From: Tepidicella xavieri
GTDB taxonomy: Bacteria; Pseudomonadota; Gammaproteobacteria; Burkholderiales; Burkholderiaceae_C
Assembly (NCBI RefSeq): GCF_004363315.1
Contig: NZ_SNYL01000001.1
Location: 260,834-302,023 of the forward strand
Reading direction: 5' to 3'
DNA length: 41,190 nucleotides
Part shown: one piece after another, positions 26,386-34,224 of the stretch
Numbering within the stretch: the stretch's first letter is position 1
How the letters are laid out: every line of letters begins with the position of its first letter
The notes under the pieces: model-generated
Seen by the model: only the letters and a program-made list of their open reading frames with translations
The model's database searches: none
Told to the model about the DNA's origin: nothing
Position numbers and translations under genes: made by a program

Positions 26386-27269
26386 GAGCGGGTCTCGTCA
26401 GTGTGGGCCTGGGAAGGGGGCAGGGCGGCGGGCCGGCGCCAGGCGCGCCACAGCAGGAGCGGCACGTCGGCGGCGGTCAGGCGCGGGCGTTGCTGCCAGG
26501 TGCGCCCATCCAAACTATCGATTTTGTCAAGAATTCGCAGCCCACCTTGTACCACCAGGCGCAATTCCCATCCCACGCGCCCGGGAAGTCGCCGGGCCAG
26601 CGGTGCGCCTTGCCGCATCAGCGCACGCGCGTGGGCCGACAGTTCCAACACCATGGCCTCGGCCGGGGGGCAGGGGCGGCCGGCCTGCAGCGTGGCTTCG
26701 TCCACGCCGTGGCGATGCAGGCATTCCGTGGGCAGGTAATGCCGTTGGCGGGACAGGTCGATGCGCAAGTCCTGCCAGAAGTTGATCAGTTGCAAGGCGC
26801 TGCAAATGGCATCGCTCTGCCGCCAGGCCGCGGGATCGCTCACCCCATAGAGGTGCAGCAGTAGCCGGCCCACAGGGTTGGCCGAACGGCTGCAGTAGTC
26901 CAGCAGCGCGGGCATGTCCGGGTAGCGCAGGCCCTCGGCGGTATATCGCACGTCTTGCTCGAAAGCGTCGAGCAGGGCATGGAGCCATTGCGCCGGCAGG
27001 GCGTGCCGCTGTATCTGGACCGCCAGCGGGCCAAACACTTCGGGCCAACGCCCGTGAGGGGGCGGCAACGGCGCGGCGCAGGCGCGGCCCAGCTCGGCCC
27101 GGTAGGCCTGCAATGCGGCCAGGCGTTGTGGAGCCGGTGCATTCCCTTCGTCGGCCAGGTCGTCGGCGGTGCGGGCGAAGCGGTAGATCGCCACGATCGG
27201 GGGACGCAAAGCCGGCGGGCACAGCCACGAGGCGACAGGGAAGTTTTCGTAGTGATCGACGCCTTGCAT
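26382..27269 (-). CDS. hpnC: Hydroxysqualene synthase HpnC
   Basis: Squalene/phytoene-synthase-fold enzyme (295 residues) that turns presqualene diphosphate into hydroxysqualene. Motifs: DHYENFPVASWLCP at the start, typical of HpnC; FARTADDLADEGNA (Asp 36, 37, 40) and LINFWQDLRIDLSRQRHYLP for the two metal sites. The ATG at 27269 begins where homology begins; the frame continues upstream by about 23 residues without similarity. It is the first gene of the operon with MFP, RND, hpnD and hpnE, and it is separated from hpnD by the two transport genes. It is divergent from the YeeE/YedE gene; the 113-base region between must hold its promoter, but no good -10/-35 pair was recognised. Confidence 0.93.
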   Translation of the reverse strand: MQGVDHYENFPVASWLCPPALRPPIVAIYRFARTADDLADEGNAPAPQRLAALQAYRAELGRACAAPLPPPHGRWPEVFGPLAVQIQRHALPAQWLHALLDAFEQDVRYTAEGLRYPDMPALLDYCSRSANPVGRLLLHLYGVSDPAAWRQSDAICSALQLINFWQDLRIDLSRQRHYLPTECLHRHGVDEATLQAGRPCPPAEAMVLELSAHARALMRQGAPLARRLPGRVGWELRLVVQGGLRILDKIDSLDGRTWQQRPRLTAADVPLLLWRAWRRPAALPPSQAHTDETRS

Positions 27270-27369
27270 GAGATTCACCGGGTGAGCCGGATTATGCCCG
27301 CGCCCCATGACACGCCTGTGGCTGGGCCGCTTGGCCAAACGGGGCAGGCGGCTCAGGGGCGGCGGCCCC

Positions 27370-27375
27370 TACAAT
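27370..27375 (+). promoter_or_regulatory. -10-like hexamer just before the YeeE/YedE gene
   Basis: TACAAT ends 7 bases before the ATG at 27383, and no ribosome site is visible. Transcription would begin at or next to the start codon, suggesting a leaderless mRNA. No clear -35 element was found at normal spacing. Confidence 0.4.
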
Positions 27376-27382
27376 TCCGGTC

Positions 27383-28498
27383 ATGGAAACTGCCGATATC
27401 CAAAGCCTGTATCACCAGGTGCTCTGGGCCGCGCTGGCCGTCGCGTTCGTGTTCGGGGCGGTGGCGCAACGCACCCATTTTTGCACCATGGGGGCCATCA
27501 GCGACATCGTCAACATGGGCGACTGGACGCGCATGCGCATGTGGGGCATGGCCGTCGGCGTGGCCATGCTCGGGTTTTATGGCATGGCATGGTTGGGGTG
27601 GATCGACCCCTTTCAGACCATCTACACCGGCCCCCGCGTCATCTGGCTGTCGGCCTTGGTGGGTGGGGCGCTGTTCGGGTTCGGGATGGTGCTGGGCTCG
27701 GGGTGCGGCAGCAAGACGCTGGTGCGCATCGGCGGGGGCAACCTCAAGTCTTTGGTGGTGTTTGTGGTGATGGGGCTGGCGGCGTTTGCCACGCTGCGCG
27801 GCATCACCGCGGTGTGGCGGGTGCAGACGGTCGATCGCGTGGCCTTCGAGATGGAAAGCAGCAATGCCCTGCCGCTGTGGCTGTCGTCGGTCATGGGCTG
27901 GAGCGTGCCGAGCAGCGGACTGCTGGTGGGCGGCGTGGTGGGGGTGGGGCTGGTGCTGTGGGCGGCCCTGAATCGCGATTTCCGGGCTTCAGCCGACAAC
28001 TGGCTGGCTGGCATGGGTATCGGCGCGACCGTGGCGGCTTTGTGGTGGGTGACCGGGCACCTCGGCTTCGTGGAGGAACATCCCGAAACCCTGGAATCGG
28101 TATTCCTGGCTTCCAACACCGGGCGCATGGAGTCGCTCACCTTCACGGCCCCGATGGCCTACGTCATCGACTGGCTCATTTATTTCAGCGACGCTTCCAA
28201 AGTGCTCACCCTGGGGGTGGTGACCGTGGCGGGCGTGGTGCTGGGGGCTTTCGTGTATGCCGTGGCCTCCGGCACTTTCCGTTGGGAAGGCTTCAGCAGC
28301 ACCCAGGACACGGCCCTGCACATCGTCGGCGCCATTTGCATGGGGGTGGGCGGGGTGACCGCCATGGGTTGCACCGTGGGGCAGGGCTTGTCCGGCCTGT
28401 CCACGCTCAGTCTGACCAGCGTGATTGCCGTCTTGGGCATCGTACTGGGGGCTTTGGGCGGGTTCCGCTTCCAGATGTGGCTGATCGAGCGTGAGTGA
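27383..28498 (+). CDS. YeeE/YedE-family sulfur (thiosulfate) transporter
   Basis: Inner-membrane protein of 371 residues with about nine to ten hydrophobic segments. It carries the three cysteine-bearing motifs of the TsuA/YeeE group: AQRTHFCTMGAISD near the N-terminus, GSGCGSKTLVRIGGGNLKSL, and AMGCTVGQGLSGLSTLS near the C-terminus. In Spirochaeta TsuA these cysteines relay thiosulfate across the membrane. No TusA-like partner (TsuB) is adjacent. The C-terminal codons overlap tcdA by 8 bases. The start has no ribosome site and a -10-like element sits 7 bases upstream. Confidence 0.9.
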   Translation: METADIQSLYHQVLWAALAVAFVFGAVAQRTHFCTMGAISDIVNMGDWTRMRMWGMAVGVAMLGFYGMAWLGWIDPFQTIYTGPRVIWLSALVGGALFGFGMVLGSGCGSKTLVRIGGGNLKSLVVFVVMGLAAFATLRGITAVWRVQTVDRVAFEMESSNALPLWLSSVMGWSVPSSGLLVGGVVGVGLVLWAALNRDFRASADNWLAGMGIGATVAALWWVTGHLGFVEEHPETLESVFLASNTGRMESLTFTAPMAYVIDWLIYFSDASKVLTLGVVTVAGVVLGAFVYAVASGTFRWEGFSSTQDTALHIVGAICMGVGGVTAMGCTVGQGLSGLSTLSLTSVIAVLGIVLGALGGFRFQMWLIERE

Positions 28499-29333
28499 GC
28501 CCCTCTTGGCACAGGGCGCGGTGGTCGAGGCCGATTTCGAGCGCCGTTTCGGCGGCTTGCGCCGCTTGTACGGCAGCGCCGGGGCGCAGCGGATATTCGA
28601 TGCGCATGTGGTGGTCGTCGGCATCGGTGGGGTCGGATCCTGGGCGGCCGAGGCGCTGGCGCGCAGCGGCGTGGGCCGCATCACCCTGATCGACATGGAC
28701 CACGTGGCCGAATCCAACACCAACCGTCAGGTGCATGCCCTCAGCGACACGCTCGGCCAGGCCAAGGTGCAGGCCATGCGCGAGCGCATCGCCCAGATCC
28801 ATCCTTGGGCCCAGGTGCAAACCTTGGACGACTACGTGGACCGCGACAACTGGTTGGCGCTGTGGGCGCAGGCCAGTGCGATCGGGGTGCCCGATGGCGT
28901 CATCGATGCCTGCGACCAAGCGGCGGCCAAAGAGGTGATGGCCGCTTGGGCGATGCAAGCAGGCGCCCGCTTCGTCACCGTGGGCGCGGCAGGCGGAAAG
29001 CGGCAGGCGCAAGCCGTGGAGTTGGACGATTTGTCGGCCGTGACGCACGACCCGGTGCTGGCCCGTTTGCGCCACCGCTTGCGCAAGGCGCACGCGGCCC
29101 CGCGACAAGGCCCGATAGGGGTGACTTGCGTATTCAGCCGCGAGCCGGTGGCCGCGCCCGCTGGCGCCTGCGAGATGGCGGCCGCTCCGGGCAGCGCCCT
29201 CAATTGCCACGGCTACGGCTCCAGCGTCGCGGTCACGGCCACGTTCGGCCTGTGCGCCGCCGGCTGGATGCTGGACAGGCTGGCGGCAGATCCGGGAAAG
29301 TCAAAAAATTCTGGGCCTCTTCCAAAACACTGA
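28491..29333 (+). CDS. tcdA: tRNA threonylcarbamoyladenosine dehydratase TcdA
   Basis: E1-like (ThiF/MoeB family) enzyme that cyclises t6A37 to ct6A in ANN-decoding tRNAs using ATP. It has 280 residues. The opening FERRFGGLRRLYGSAG is typical, and the nucleotide-binding loop VVVVGIGGVGSWAAEALARS is followed by LIDMDHVAESNTNRQ. DACDQAAAKEVMAAW and PIGVTCVFSREP also match. Translation begins at GTG (28491) and overlaps the sulfur transporter gene by 8 bases. The C-terminus (GKSKNSGPLPKH) runs into the tRNA-Lys promoter region, so the -35 of that promoter lies within the last codons. Confidence 0.93.
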   Translation: MSEPLLAQGAVVEADFERRFGGLRRLYGSAGAQRIFDAHVVVVGIGGVGSWAAEALARSGVGRITLIDMDHVAESNTNRQVHALSDTLGQAKVQAMRERIAQIHPWAQVQTLDDYVDRDNWLALWAQASAIGVPDGVIDACDQAAAKEVMAAWAMQAGARFVTVGAAGGKRQAQAVELDDLSAVTHDPVLARLRHRLRKAHAAPRQGPIGVTCVFSREPVAAPAGACEMAAAPGSALNCHGYGSSVAVTATFGLCAAGWMLDRLAADPGKSKNSGPLPKH

Positions 29334-29349
29334 AAAATCACGCTATAAT
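29320..29349 (+). promoter_or_regulatory. Promoter of tRNA-Lys
   Basis: A perfect TATAAT (29344-29349) is preceded at 18 bases by TTCCAA (29320-29325), a partial -35 that overlaps the end of tcdA. Transcription would begin about 40 bases before the tRNA. The -10 context CGCTATAAT is shared with the tRNA-Pro promoter. Confidence 0.65.
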
Positions 29350-29395
29350 TTGAGGCTCAGCAAGCAACGAAGTTGATTGCAAAAAATTAAAGGTT

Positions 29396-29471
29396 GGGTC
29401 GTTAGCTCAGTTGGTAGAGCAGCGGACTTTTAATCCGTTGGTCGCAGGTTCGAATCCTGCACGACCCACCA
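29396..29471 (+). tRNA. tRNA-Lys(TTT)
   Basis: 76-base cloverleaf. The acceptor GGGTCGT pairs with ACGACCC, the D arm is GCTC/GAGC, the anticodon loop CTTTTAA has TTT at 29429-29431, and the T arm is GCAGG-TTCGAAT-CCTGC. The CCA end is encoded (29469-29471). Confidence 0.98.
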
Positions 29472-29486
29472 ATTCCACTAAAAACA

Positions 29487-29513
29487 AAGCCCGCCGATGT
29501 GCGGGCTTTTTGT
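29487..29513 (+). terminator. Intrinsic terminator of tRNA-Lys
   Basis: AAAGCCCGC (29487-29495), loop CGATGT, GCGGGCTTT (29501-29509), continuing into a T run. Confidence 0.88.
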
Positions 29514-29621
29514 ATTTCAGGTCTTTGTTTGGTTGTTGTTTTGTGGCCGATGTAGGGGGCGGTCGGTGCAGGGCCAAGGTCTGGGTGAATACAACGTTTG
29601 ATACAACGGGTGCATCAACAT

Positions 29622-29665
29622 CTGAAAAGAAAAACGGCTTACAGCCTTGCGAGCTGTAAGCCGTT
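29622..29665 (-). terminator. Intrinsic terminator of tRNA-Pro
   Basis: A perfect 13-bp stem (AACGGCTTACAGC at 29633-29645 with its complement at 29653-29665) has a 7-base loop. Read on the minus strand it is followed by a T-rich run (29632-29624). The 110 bases between this and the tRNA-Lys terminator hold nothing recognised. Confidence 0.85.
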
Positions 29666-29673
29666 GATTTTTA

Positions 29674-29750
29674 TGGTCGGCGTGGCGGGATTCGAACTCG
29701 CGACCCCTTGCACCCCATGCAAGTGCGCTACCAGGCTGCGCTACACGCCG
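29674..29750 (-). tRNA. tRNA-Pro(GGG)
   Basis: 77-base cloverleaf on the minus strand. It starts CGGCGTG, which pairs with CACGCCG, and ends with encoded CCA (29676-29674). The anticodon loop ATGGGGT places GGG at 29716-29714. The leading C and the overall sequence are typical of proline tRNAs. Confidence 0.96.
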
Positions 29751-29759
29751 AAGTCCTAC

Positions 29760-29765
29760 ATTATA
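29760..29765 (-). promoter_or_regulatory. -10 element of tRNA-Pro, overlapping the nadB stop
   Basis: A perfect TATAAT on the minus strand (29765-29760) contains the TAA stop of nadB. Transcription would begin about 3 bases before the tRNA 5' end. The CGCTATAAT context equals that at tRNA-Lys. No good -35 is visible, since the region codes for NadB. Confidence 0.6.
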
Positions 29766-31398
29766 GCGCGATTTTCGCGTGCTCCGGCTGGAGAATGGTG
29801 GGGCGTGCTTCGGGCAACAGGTCGGGGTGGTCGCGGCTGAAGTGCAGGCCGCGGCTTTCTTTGCGGGCTTGGGCGCAGCGCACGATCAGGTCGGCCACTT
29901 CCACCAGGTTGCGCAGTTCCAGCAAGTCGCGGGTGACGTGGAAGCTCTGGTAGAACTCCTGAATCTCGGCCTTGAGCAGCGCAATGCGGTGGGCGGCACG
30001 TTCCAGCCGCTTGTCGGTGCGCACGATGCCGACGTAGTCCCACATGAAGCGGCGCAGTTCGTCCCAGTTGTGGCTGATGACCACTTGCTCGTCTGCGTCG
30101 ATGACACGGCTGTCGTCCCACGGCCGCACGGGGGGCGGCGTCCAGGGCGGCTGGGCCAGGATGTCGCCGACGGCCGCGCGCGCAAAGACCATGCATTCCA
30201 ACAAGGAGTTGCTGGCCAGCCGGTTGGCGCCGTGCAGCCCGGTGTAGCTGGCTTCGCCCACCACATACAGGCCCGGCAAATCGGCGCGGGCTTTCAGGTC
30301 GGTGACCACGCCGCCGCAGGTGTAGTGCGCCGCCGGCACCACGGGGATGGGCTCGCGGGTGATGTCGATGCCCAGTTCGGCGCAGCGGGCCAGGATGTTG
30401 GGGAAGTGTTCGCGCAGGAAGGGGGGCGGCTGGTGGGTGATGTCGAGGTACACGCAGTCCAGGCCGTGTTTTTTCATCTCGAAGTCGATGGCCCGGGCCA
30501 CCACGTCGCGTGGCGCCAGTTCGGCGCGCGGGTCGTGGTCGGGCATGAAGCGGTGCCCGCCCAGGTGCGCAGGCAGTTTCAGCAAACCGCCTTCACCCCG
30601 CACGGCTTCGCTGATGAGAAAGCTCTTGGCCTTGGGGTGGTACAGGCAGGTGGGGTGGAACTGGATGAACTCCATGTTGGCCACCCGGCAGCCGGCGCGC
30701 CAGGCGGCCGCGATGCCGTCGCCGGTGGCGGTATCGGGGTTGGAGGTGTAGAGATACACCTTGCCTGCCCCGCCCGTGCACAGCACGGTGTGCGGCGCCA
30801 CGAAGGCTTCGACTTCATCGGTGCTTTCGTTCAGGGCGTAAGCGCCCAGGCAGCGGCGTGGCGCTGTGGCGTGTTGGGCGTGCTTGTCGCTGAGGATGAG
30901 GTCCACCAGGTTGTGGGTTTCGAACACCTGGATGTGGCTGGCCTGGCGCACCCGTTCGATGAGGGTTTGTTGCACGGCGGCGCCGGTGGCGTCAGCCGCG
31001 TGCACGATGCGGCGGTGGCTGTGGCCGCCTTCGCGTGTCAGGTGCAGTTCCCCGTCGTGCTCGGTGAACGGGGTGCCCAGCGCGCGCAGCCAGGCGATGG
31101 CCGCCGGGGCGTTTTCGACGGTGAAGCGGGTGGCCGCCGGGTCGCACAGGCCGGCGCCGGCCACGAAGGTGTCTTGCACATGGGCATCGAAGCTGTCGCC
31201 ATCGGCCAACACGGCGGCAATGCCGCCTTGGGCCCAGCCGCTGGAGCCGTCTTCGATGGTGCGCTTGGTGAGGATGGCCACGCGCAAGTGAGAGGGCAGC
31301 AGCAAGGCGGTGCTCAGGCCGGCCAGGCCGCTGCCCACGATGAGCACATCGAAATGCCGGGTGGGCGCAGCGGCGCCAGAGGGGGGCTTGTCGTTCAT
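29761..31398 (-). CDS. nadB: L-aspartate oxidase NadB
   Basis: Cytoplasmic FAD enzyme that oxidises L-aspartate to iminoaspartate, the first step of de novo NAD synthesis. It has 545 residues. The FAD motif FDVLIVGSGLAGLSTALLL is followed by SSGWAQGGIAAVL. Active-site segments related to succinate dehydrogenase are EFIQFHPTCLY, SEAVRGEGG and HYTCGGVVTD, with GLHGANRLASNSLLECMVF after them. The C-terminal helical domain ends HAKIAL at a TAA stop. nadA and nadC are not in the window. Ten bases separate it from scpA, so it is probably the last gene of the metG-sulP-DUF3460-scpA-nadB run. Confidence 0.96.
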   Translation of the reverse strand: MNDKPPSGAAAPTRHFDVLIVGSGLAGLSTALLLPSHLRVAILTKRTIEDGSSGWAQGGIAAVLADGDSFDAHVQDTFVAGAGLCDPAATRFTVENAPAAIAWLRALGTPFTEHDGELHLTREGGHSHRRIVHAADATGAAVQQTLIERVRQASHIQVFETHNLVDLILSDKHAQHATAPRRCLGAYALNESTDEVEAFVAPHTVLCTGGAGKVYLYTSNPDTATGDGIAAAWRAGCRVANMEFIQFHPTCLYHPKAKSFLISEAVRGEGGLLKLPAHLGGHRFMPDHDPRAELAPRDVVARAIDFEMKKHGLDCVYLDITHQPPPFLREHFPNILARCAELGIDITREPIPVVPAAHYTCGGVVTDLKARADLPGLYVVGEASYTGLHGANRLASNSLLECMVFARAAVGDILAQPPWTPPPVRPWDDSRVIDADEQVVISHNWDELRRFMWDYVGIVRTDKRLERAAHRIALLKAEIQEFYQSFHVTRDLLELRNLVEVADLIVRCAQARKESRGLHFSRDHPDLLPEARPTILQPEHAKIAL

Positions 31399-31408
31399 CA
31401 GAGGAAAA

Positions 31409-32272
31409 TCAGGCAGGCGTATAGGTCAGGCGCACGTAGATGGGGGCGTAGGCTTCGGCCTGGGTCAGCTCGATGAGCGTTTCTTTGGCCAGCTCCAGCA
31501 TGGCGATGAAAGTCACCACGATCACCGCCGCCCCTTGGGTGGGGTCGAACAACTCGCCAAATTCCACGAAGCGGCGCCCTTGCAGGCGGCGCAGGATCAG
31601 GCTCATGTGTTCGCGCACGCTCAGCTCTTCCCGGGTGATTTTGTGATGTTGCACCAGCTTGGCGCGTCGTAGGATGTCGCGCCAAGCGTCGGCCAGGTCT
31701 TGTGGATGCACGTCGGGGAAGCGCGGGGTGAGGGCCTGCTCCACATAGACCTGGGCCCGCAGAAAGTCGCGCCCCAATTGGGGTAGCTCATGGAGGCGCT
31801 CGGCAGCCAGTTTGATCTGTTCGTATTCGAGCAGCCGCCGGACCAGTTCGGCCCGTGGGTCCTCGGCCTCCTCCCCATCGTCGCTGACTTTGGGCGGCAG
31901 CAGCATGCGGGACTTGATCTCGATGAGCATGGCGGCCATCAGCAGGTACTCGCCGGCCAGTTCCAGGTTGCGGGCGCGCACTTGCTCCACATAGCTGAGG
32001 TATTGCCGGGTGACCTCGGCCATGGGGATGTCGAGGATGTTGAAGTTCTGCTTGCGGATGAGGTAGAGCAGCAGGTCCAGTGGCCCTTCGAAGGCTTCCA
32101 GAAAGACCTCCAGCGCGTCCGGCGGGATGTAGAGGTCTTGCGGGAGGGTGAACAGCGGCTCCCCGTAAAGCCGGGCCAGCGCCACCTGGTCCACGACTTC
32201 GGGCATGCTCTCGGGCAGCGCTTCGGGCGCGGGCAGCGAGAGATCGGCCTCGGGCGGGGGGGCAGCGGTCAT
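31409..32272 (-). CDS. scpA: Segregation and condensation protein A, ScpA
   Basis: Kleisin subunit that bridges SMC heads in chromosome condensation. The 287-residue product has FEGPLDLLLYLIRKQNFNIL, the hallmark N-terminal kleisin helix. DIPMAEVTRQYLSYVEQVRA, EYLLMAAMLIEIKSRMLLPP and the C-terminal winged-helix part (FIAMLELAKETLIELTQAEA) follow. An N-terminal extension of about 45 residues, rich in Pro and Glu, is usual for betaproteobacterial ScpA. scpB is not adjacent. It is preceded by DUF3460, a neighbour pair common in Burkholderiales. Confidence 0.94.
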   Translation of the reverse strand: MTAAPPPEADLSLPAPEALPESMPEVVDQVALARLYGEPLFTLPQDLYIPPDALEVFLEAFEGPLDLLLYLIRKQNFNILDIPMAEVTRQYLSYVEQVRARNLELAGEYLLMAAMLIEIKSRMLLPPKVSDDGEEAEDPRAELVRRLLEYEQIKLAAERLHELPQLGRDFLRAQVYVEQALTPRFPDVHPQDLADAWRDILRRAKLVQHHKITREELSVREHMSLILRRLQGRRFVEFGELFDPTQGAAVIVVTFIAMLELAKETLIELTQAEAYAPIYVRLTYTPA

Positions 32273-32291
32273 TGGGGAGCCCGGCAGAGCG

Positions 32292-32504
32292 TCAGCGCAG
32301 CGAGGGCTCGGTCTGGTACACGTAGGGCTTTTGCTTGACGCGGGCCGCCTGCGCCTGCGCCATGAAGGCGCGGTCGATGGCCTTGTCCCAGAGCAGGGCG
32401 CGGCCCTGGCGCTGCTCGGCCTCCAGTTCGGGCCGCTGCTGCTTGAGCGACTCGATGAATTGCGTGGCGTCGGACACGTAGTGCGGGCGGGCGAACAGGT
32501 TCAT
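32292..32504 (-). CDS. DUF3460-family small protein
   Basis: 70 residues: MNLFARPHYVSDATQFIESL, KQQRPELEAEQRQGRALLWD, ending VKQKPYVYQTEPSLR. This matches the DUF3460 pattern (RPHY-SDATQFI, QRQGRALLWD, YVYQT), a small soluble protein of unknown function in Betaproteobacteria. The ATG at 32504 is where family similarity begins; a TTG ten codons upstream (32534) is possible but lies at the predicted transcription start. No ribosome site is obvious. It is 19 bases upstream of scpA on the same strand. Confidence 0.85.
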   Translation of the reverse strand: MNLFARPHYVSDATQFIESLKQQRPELEAEQRQGRALLWDKAIDRAFMAQAQAARVKQKPYVYQTEPSLR

Positions 32505-32538
32505 GGCGATGTGGTGAAGTGGCTGCAAAGACAACCCT

Positions 32539-34194
32539 TCATTGTAGTTCGTCGGCCGGTCTCAGGCGGTCGATGAAGCCGGATCGCTCGATGAGCGAGC
32601 GGGCATGTCCATGTAGGCCCGTGATGCTCAAGCGACCGCCGCGCTTGTCCAGTGCTTTGTGGAGTTGCTCCAGCGCGTCCAGGCCCGTGGTGTCGAGCGA
32701 GACGAGTTGACTGGCATCGAGCTCCATGTGCAGGCCGTCTGGGGCCCGTTCGGCGGCATCGATCAGGGGGTCGATCTTGGTGACGGCGCCGAAAAACAAA
32801 GAACCGTAAAGCCGGAACCGCAGACGTCCATCGACCGACGGCGCCAAGGGTTCGGCCCGGAAGATGTCGCTTTGGCGGCGCACGAACAGCACCACGGCCA
32901 GCACCAGGCCCAGTTCAACCGCCACCATGAGGTCAAACACCACCGTCACCACGAAGGTGGACAGCAACATCAGCCGGTAGTGAGGGCTGAATTGACGCAG
33001 GCGGGCAAACGCTTTCCATTCGCCCATGTTCCAGGCCACGAACAGCAGGATGCCGGCCAACACCGCCAACGGGATGTGCTTGGCCAGTGGCGCGGCCAAC
33101 AGCACCACGGTGGCCAAAGTGGCGGCATGGACCATGCCGGCCACCGGCGAAGTGGCGCCGGCGCGGATGTTGGTGACTGTGCGGGCAATCGTGCCGGTGG
33201 CGGGCATGCCGCCAACGAAGGGCATCACGGCATTGGCCACGCCTTGCGCCATCAGTTCCTGGTTGGGGTCGTGCTTGGGGCGGTCGCTGAGTTGATCGGC
33301 CACGCGGGCGCACAGCAGCGATTCGATGGCCCCCAGCAAGGCCAGCGTCAGCGTGGGCACTACAAGCATCTTGGCCGTCTCCCAAGACAAGGGCGGCCAT
33401 TGGAAGGCCGGCAGGCTTTTGGGGATGCCGCCAAACCGCGAGCCGATCGTCTCCACCGGCAAGGCCAGGGCCCAGGCCAGCCAGGATAGCCCCACCAGCG
33501 CGATAATGGGCGCCGGAACCCGAGAGACTGCCTGCAGCGTGCTGCTGCGGTCGATGCCGGCCAGCTTTTGCCGAAACACCGAGTCGCTCTGCCACAGCCG
33601 GGGCCAGAGAAACAGCAGCGCCATGCAGCCTATGGCCAAGCCGAAGGCCGATGGGTTGAAGCTGTCGATATGGTTGGCCAAGACACCGATTTGGTGGAAG
33701 AAGTCGGCCGGCATTTTTTCCACCTGCAGGCCCAGCACGTCGCGCAACTGCGACAGCGCGATCAGCACGGCGATGCCGTTGGTGAACCCAATGACCACGC
33801 TGACAGGCACGTAGCGCACCAGGGTGCCGAGGCGGAACAGTCCAAGCAGAAACAGCAAGATCCCCGCGCCCAGCGTGCAAATGAGCAGGCTGGGCAGCCC
33901 GTAGCGTTCCACGATGCCATAGACCACCACGATGAATGCGCCAGCCGGCCCGCCGATTTGCACCGACGACCCGCCGAGGGCCGAAATCAGAAAGCCGGCG
34001 ATGATGGCCGTCCACAGGCCAGCTTCGGGCTTGAGACCGCTGGCGATGGCAAACGCCATGGCCAAGGGCAAGGCCACGATGCCGACCGTGGCGCCGGCGC
34101 CGATGTCTTTGGCCAGTCGTTGGCGGTTGTAATCCCGAAGATCTGCCAGTAGGCGGGGACGAAACGTGGCGAGCTTGGGCATGACAGAGGCCAT
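32539..34194 (-). CDS. SulP-family anion transporter with STAS domain
   Basis: Inner-membrane SLC26/SulP protein of 551 residues. Its membrane domain carries DIGAGATVGIVALPLAMAFA and IASGLKPEAGLWTAIIAGFL, the SulP signature region; GSSVQIGGPAGAFIVVVYGI, PVSVVIGFTNGIAVLIALSQ and GGMPATGTIARTVTNIRAGA follow. A C-terminal STAS domain runs from about residue 440, with LDASQLVSLDTTGLDALEQL. Substrates of the family include sulfate, bicarbonate and dicarboxylates; which one applies here cannot be said. The start may be 34194 or 34182; neither has a ribosome site. A TAATAT element lies 7 bases before 34194. It follows metG by 30 bases. Confidence 0.92.
   Translation of the reverse strand: MASVMPKLATFRPRLLADLRDYNRQRLAKDIGAGATVGIVALPLAMAFAIASGLKPEAGLWTAIIAGFLISALGGSSVQIGGPAGAFIVVVYGIVERYGLPSLLICTLGAGILLFLLGLFRLGTLVRYVPVSVVIGFTNGIAVLIALSQLRDVLGLQVEKMPADFFHQIGVLANHIDSFNPSAFGLAIGCMALLFLWPRLWQSDSVFRQKLAGIDRSSTLQAVSRVPAPIIALVGLSWLAWALALPVETIGSRFGGIPKSLPAFQWPPLSWETAKMLVVPTLTLALLGAIESLLCARVADQLSDRPKHDPNQELMAQGVANAVMPFVGGMPATGTIARTVTNIRAGATSPVAGMVHAATLATVVLLAAPLAKHIPLAVLAGILLFVAWNMGEWKAFARLRQFSPHYRLMLLSTFVVTVVFDLMVAVELGLVLAVVLFVRRQSDIFRAEPLAPSVDGRLRFRLYGSLFFGAVTKIDPLIDAAERAPDGLHMELDASQLVSLDTTGLDALEQLHKALDKRGGRLSITGLHGHARSLIERSGFIDRLRPADELQ
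32541..32546 (-). promoter_or_regulatory. -10-like element before DUF3460
   Basis: TACAAT on the minus strand overlaps the sulP stop codon, predicting transcription from about 32534 and a 30-base leader to the DUF3460 ATG. It could give the scpA-nadB part its own promoter. No -35 was recognised. Confidence 0.35.
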
Positions 34195-34201
34195 GCCCGA
34201 G

Positions 34202-34207
34202 ATATTA
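34202..34207 (-). promoter_or_regulatory. -10-like element just before sulP
   Basis: TAATAT on the minus strand ends 7 bases before the ATG at 34194. CTGACC (34228-34223) lies 15 bases further up, a short spacing. It predicts a start at the initiation codon, hence a leaderless transcript. Confidence 0.4.
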
Positions 34208-34224
34208 CACCCGCCGAGCCAGGG

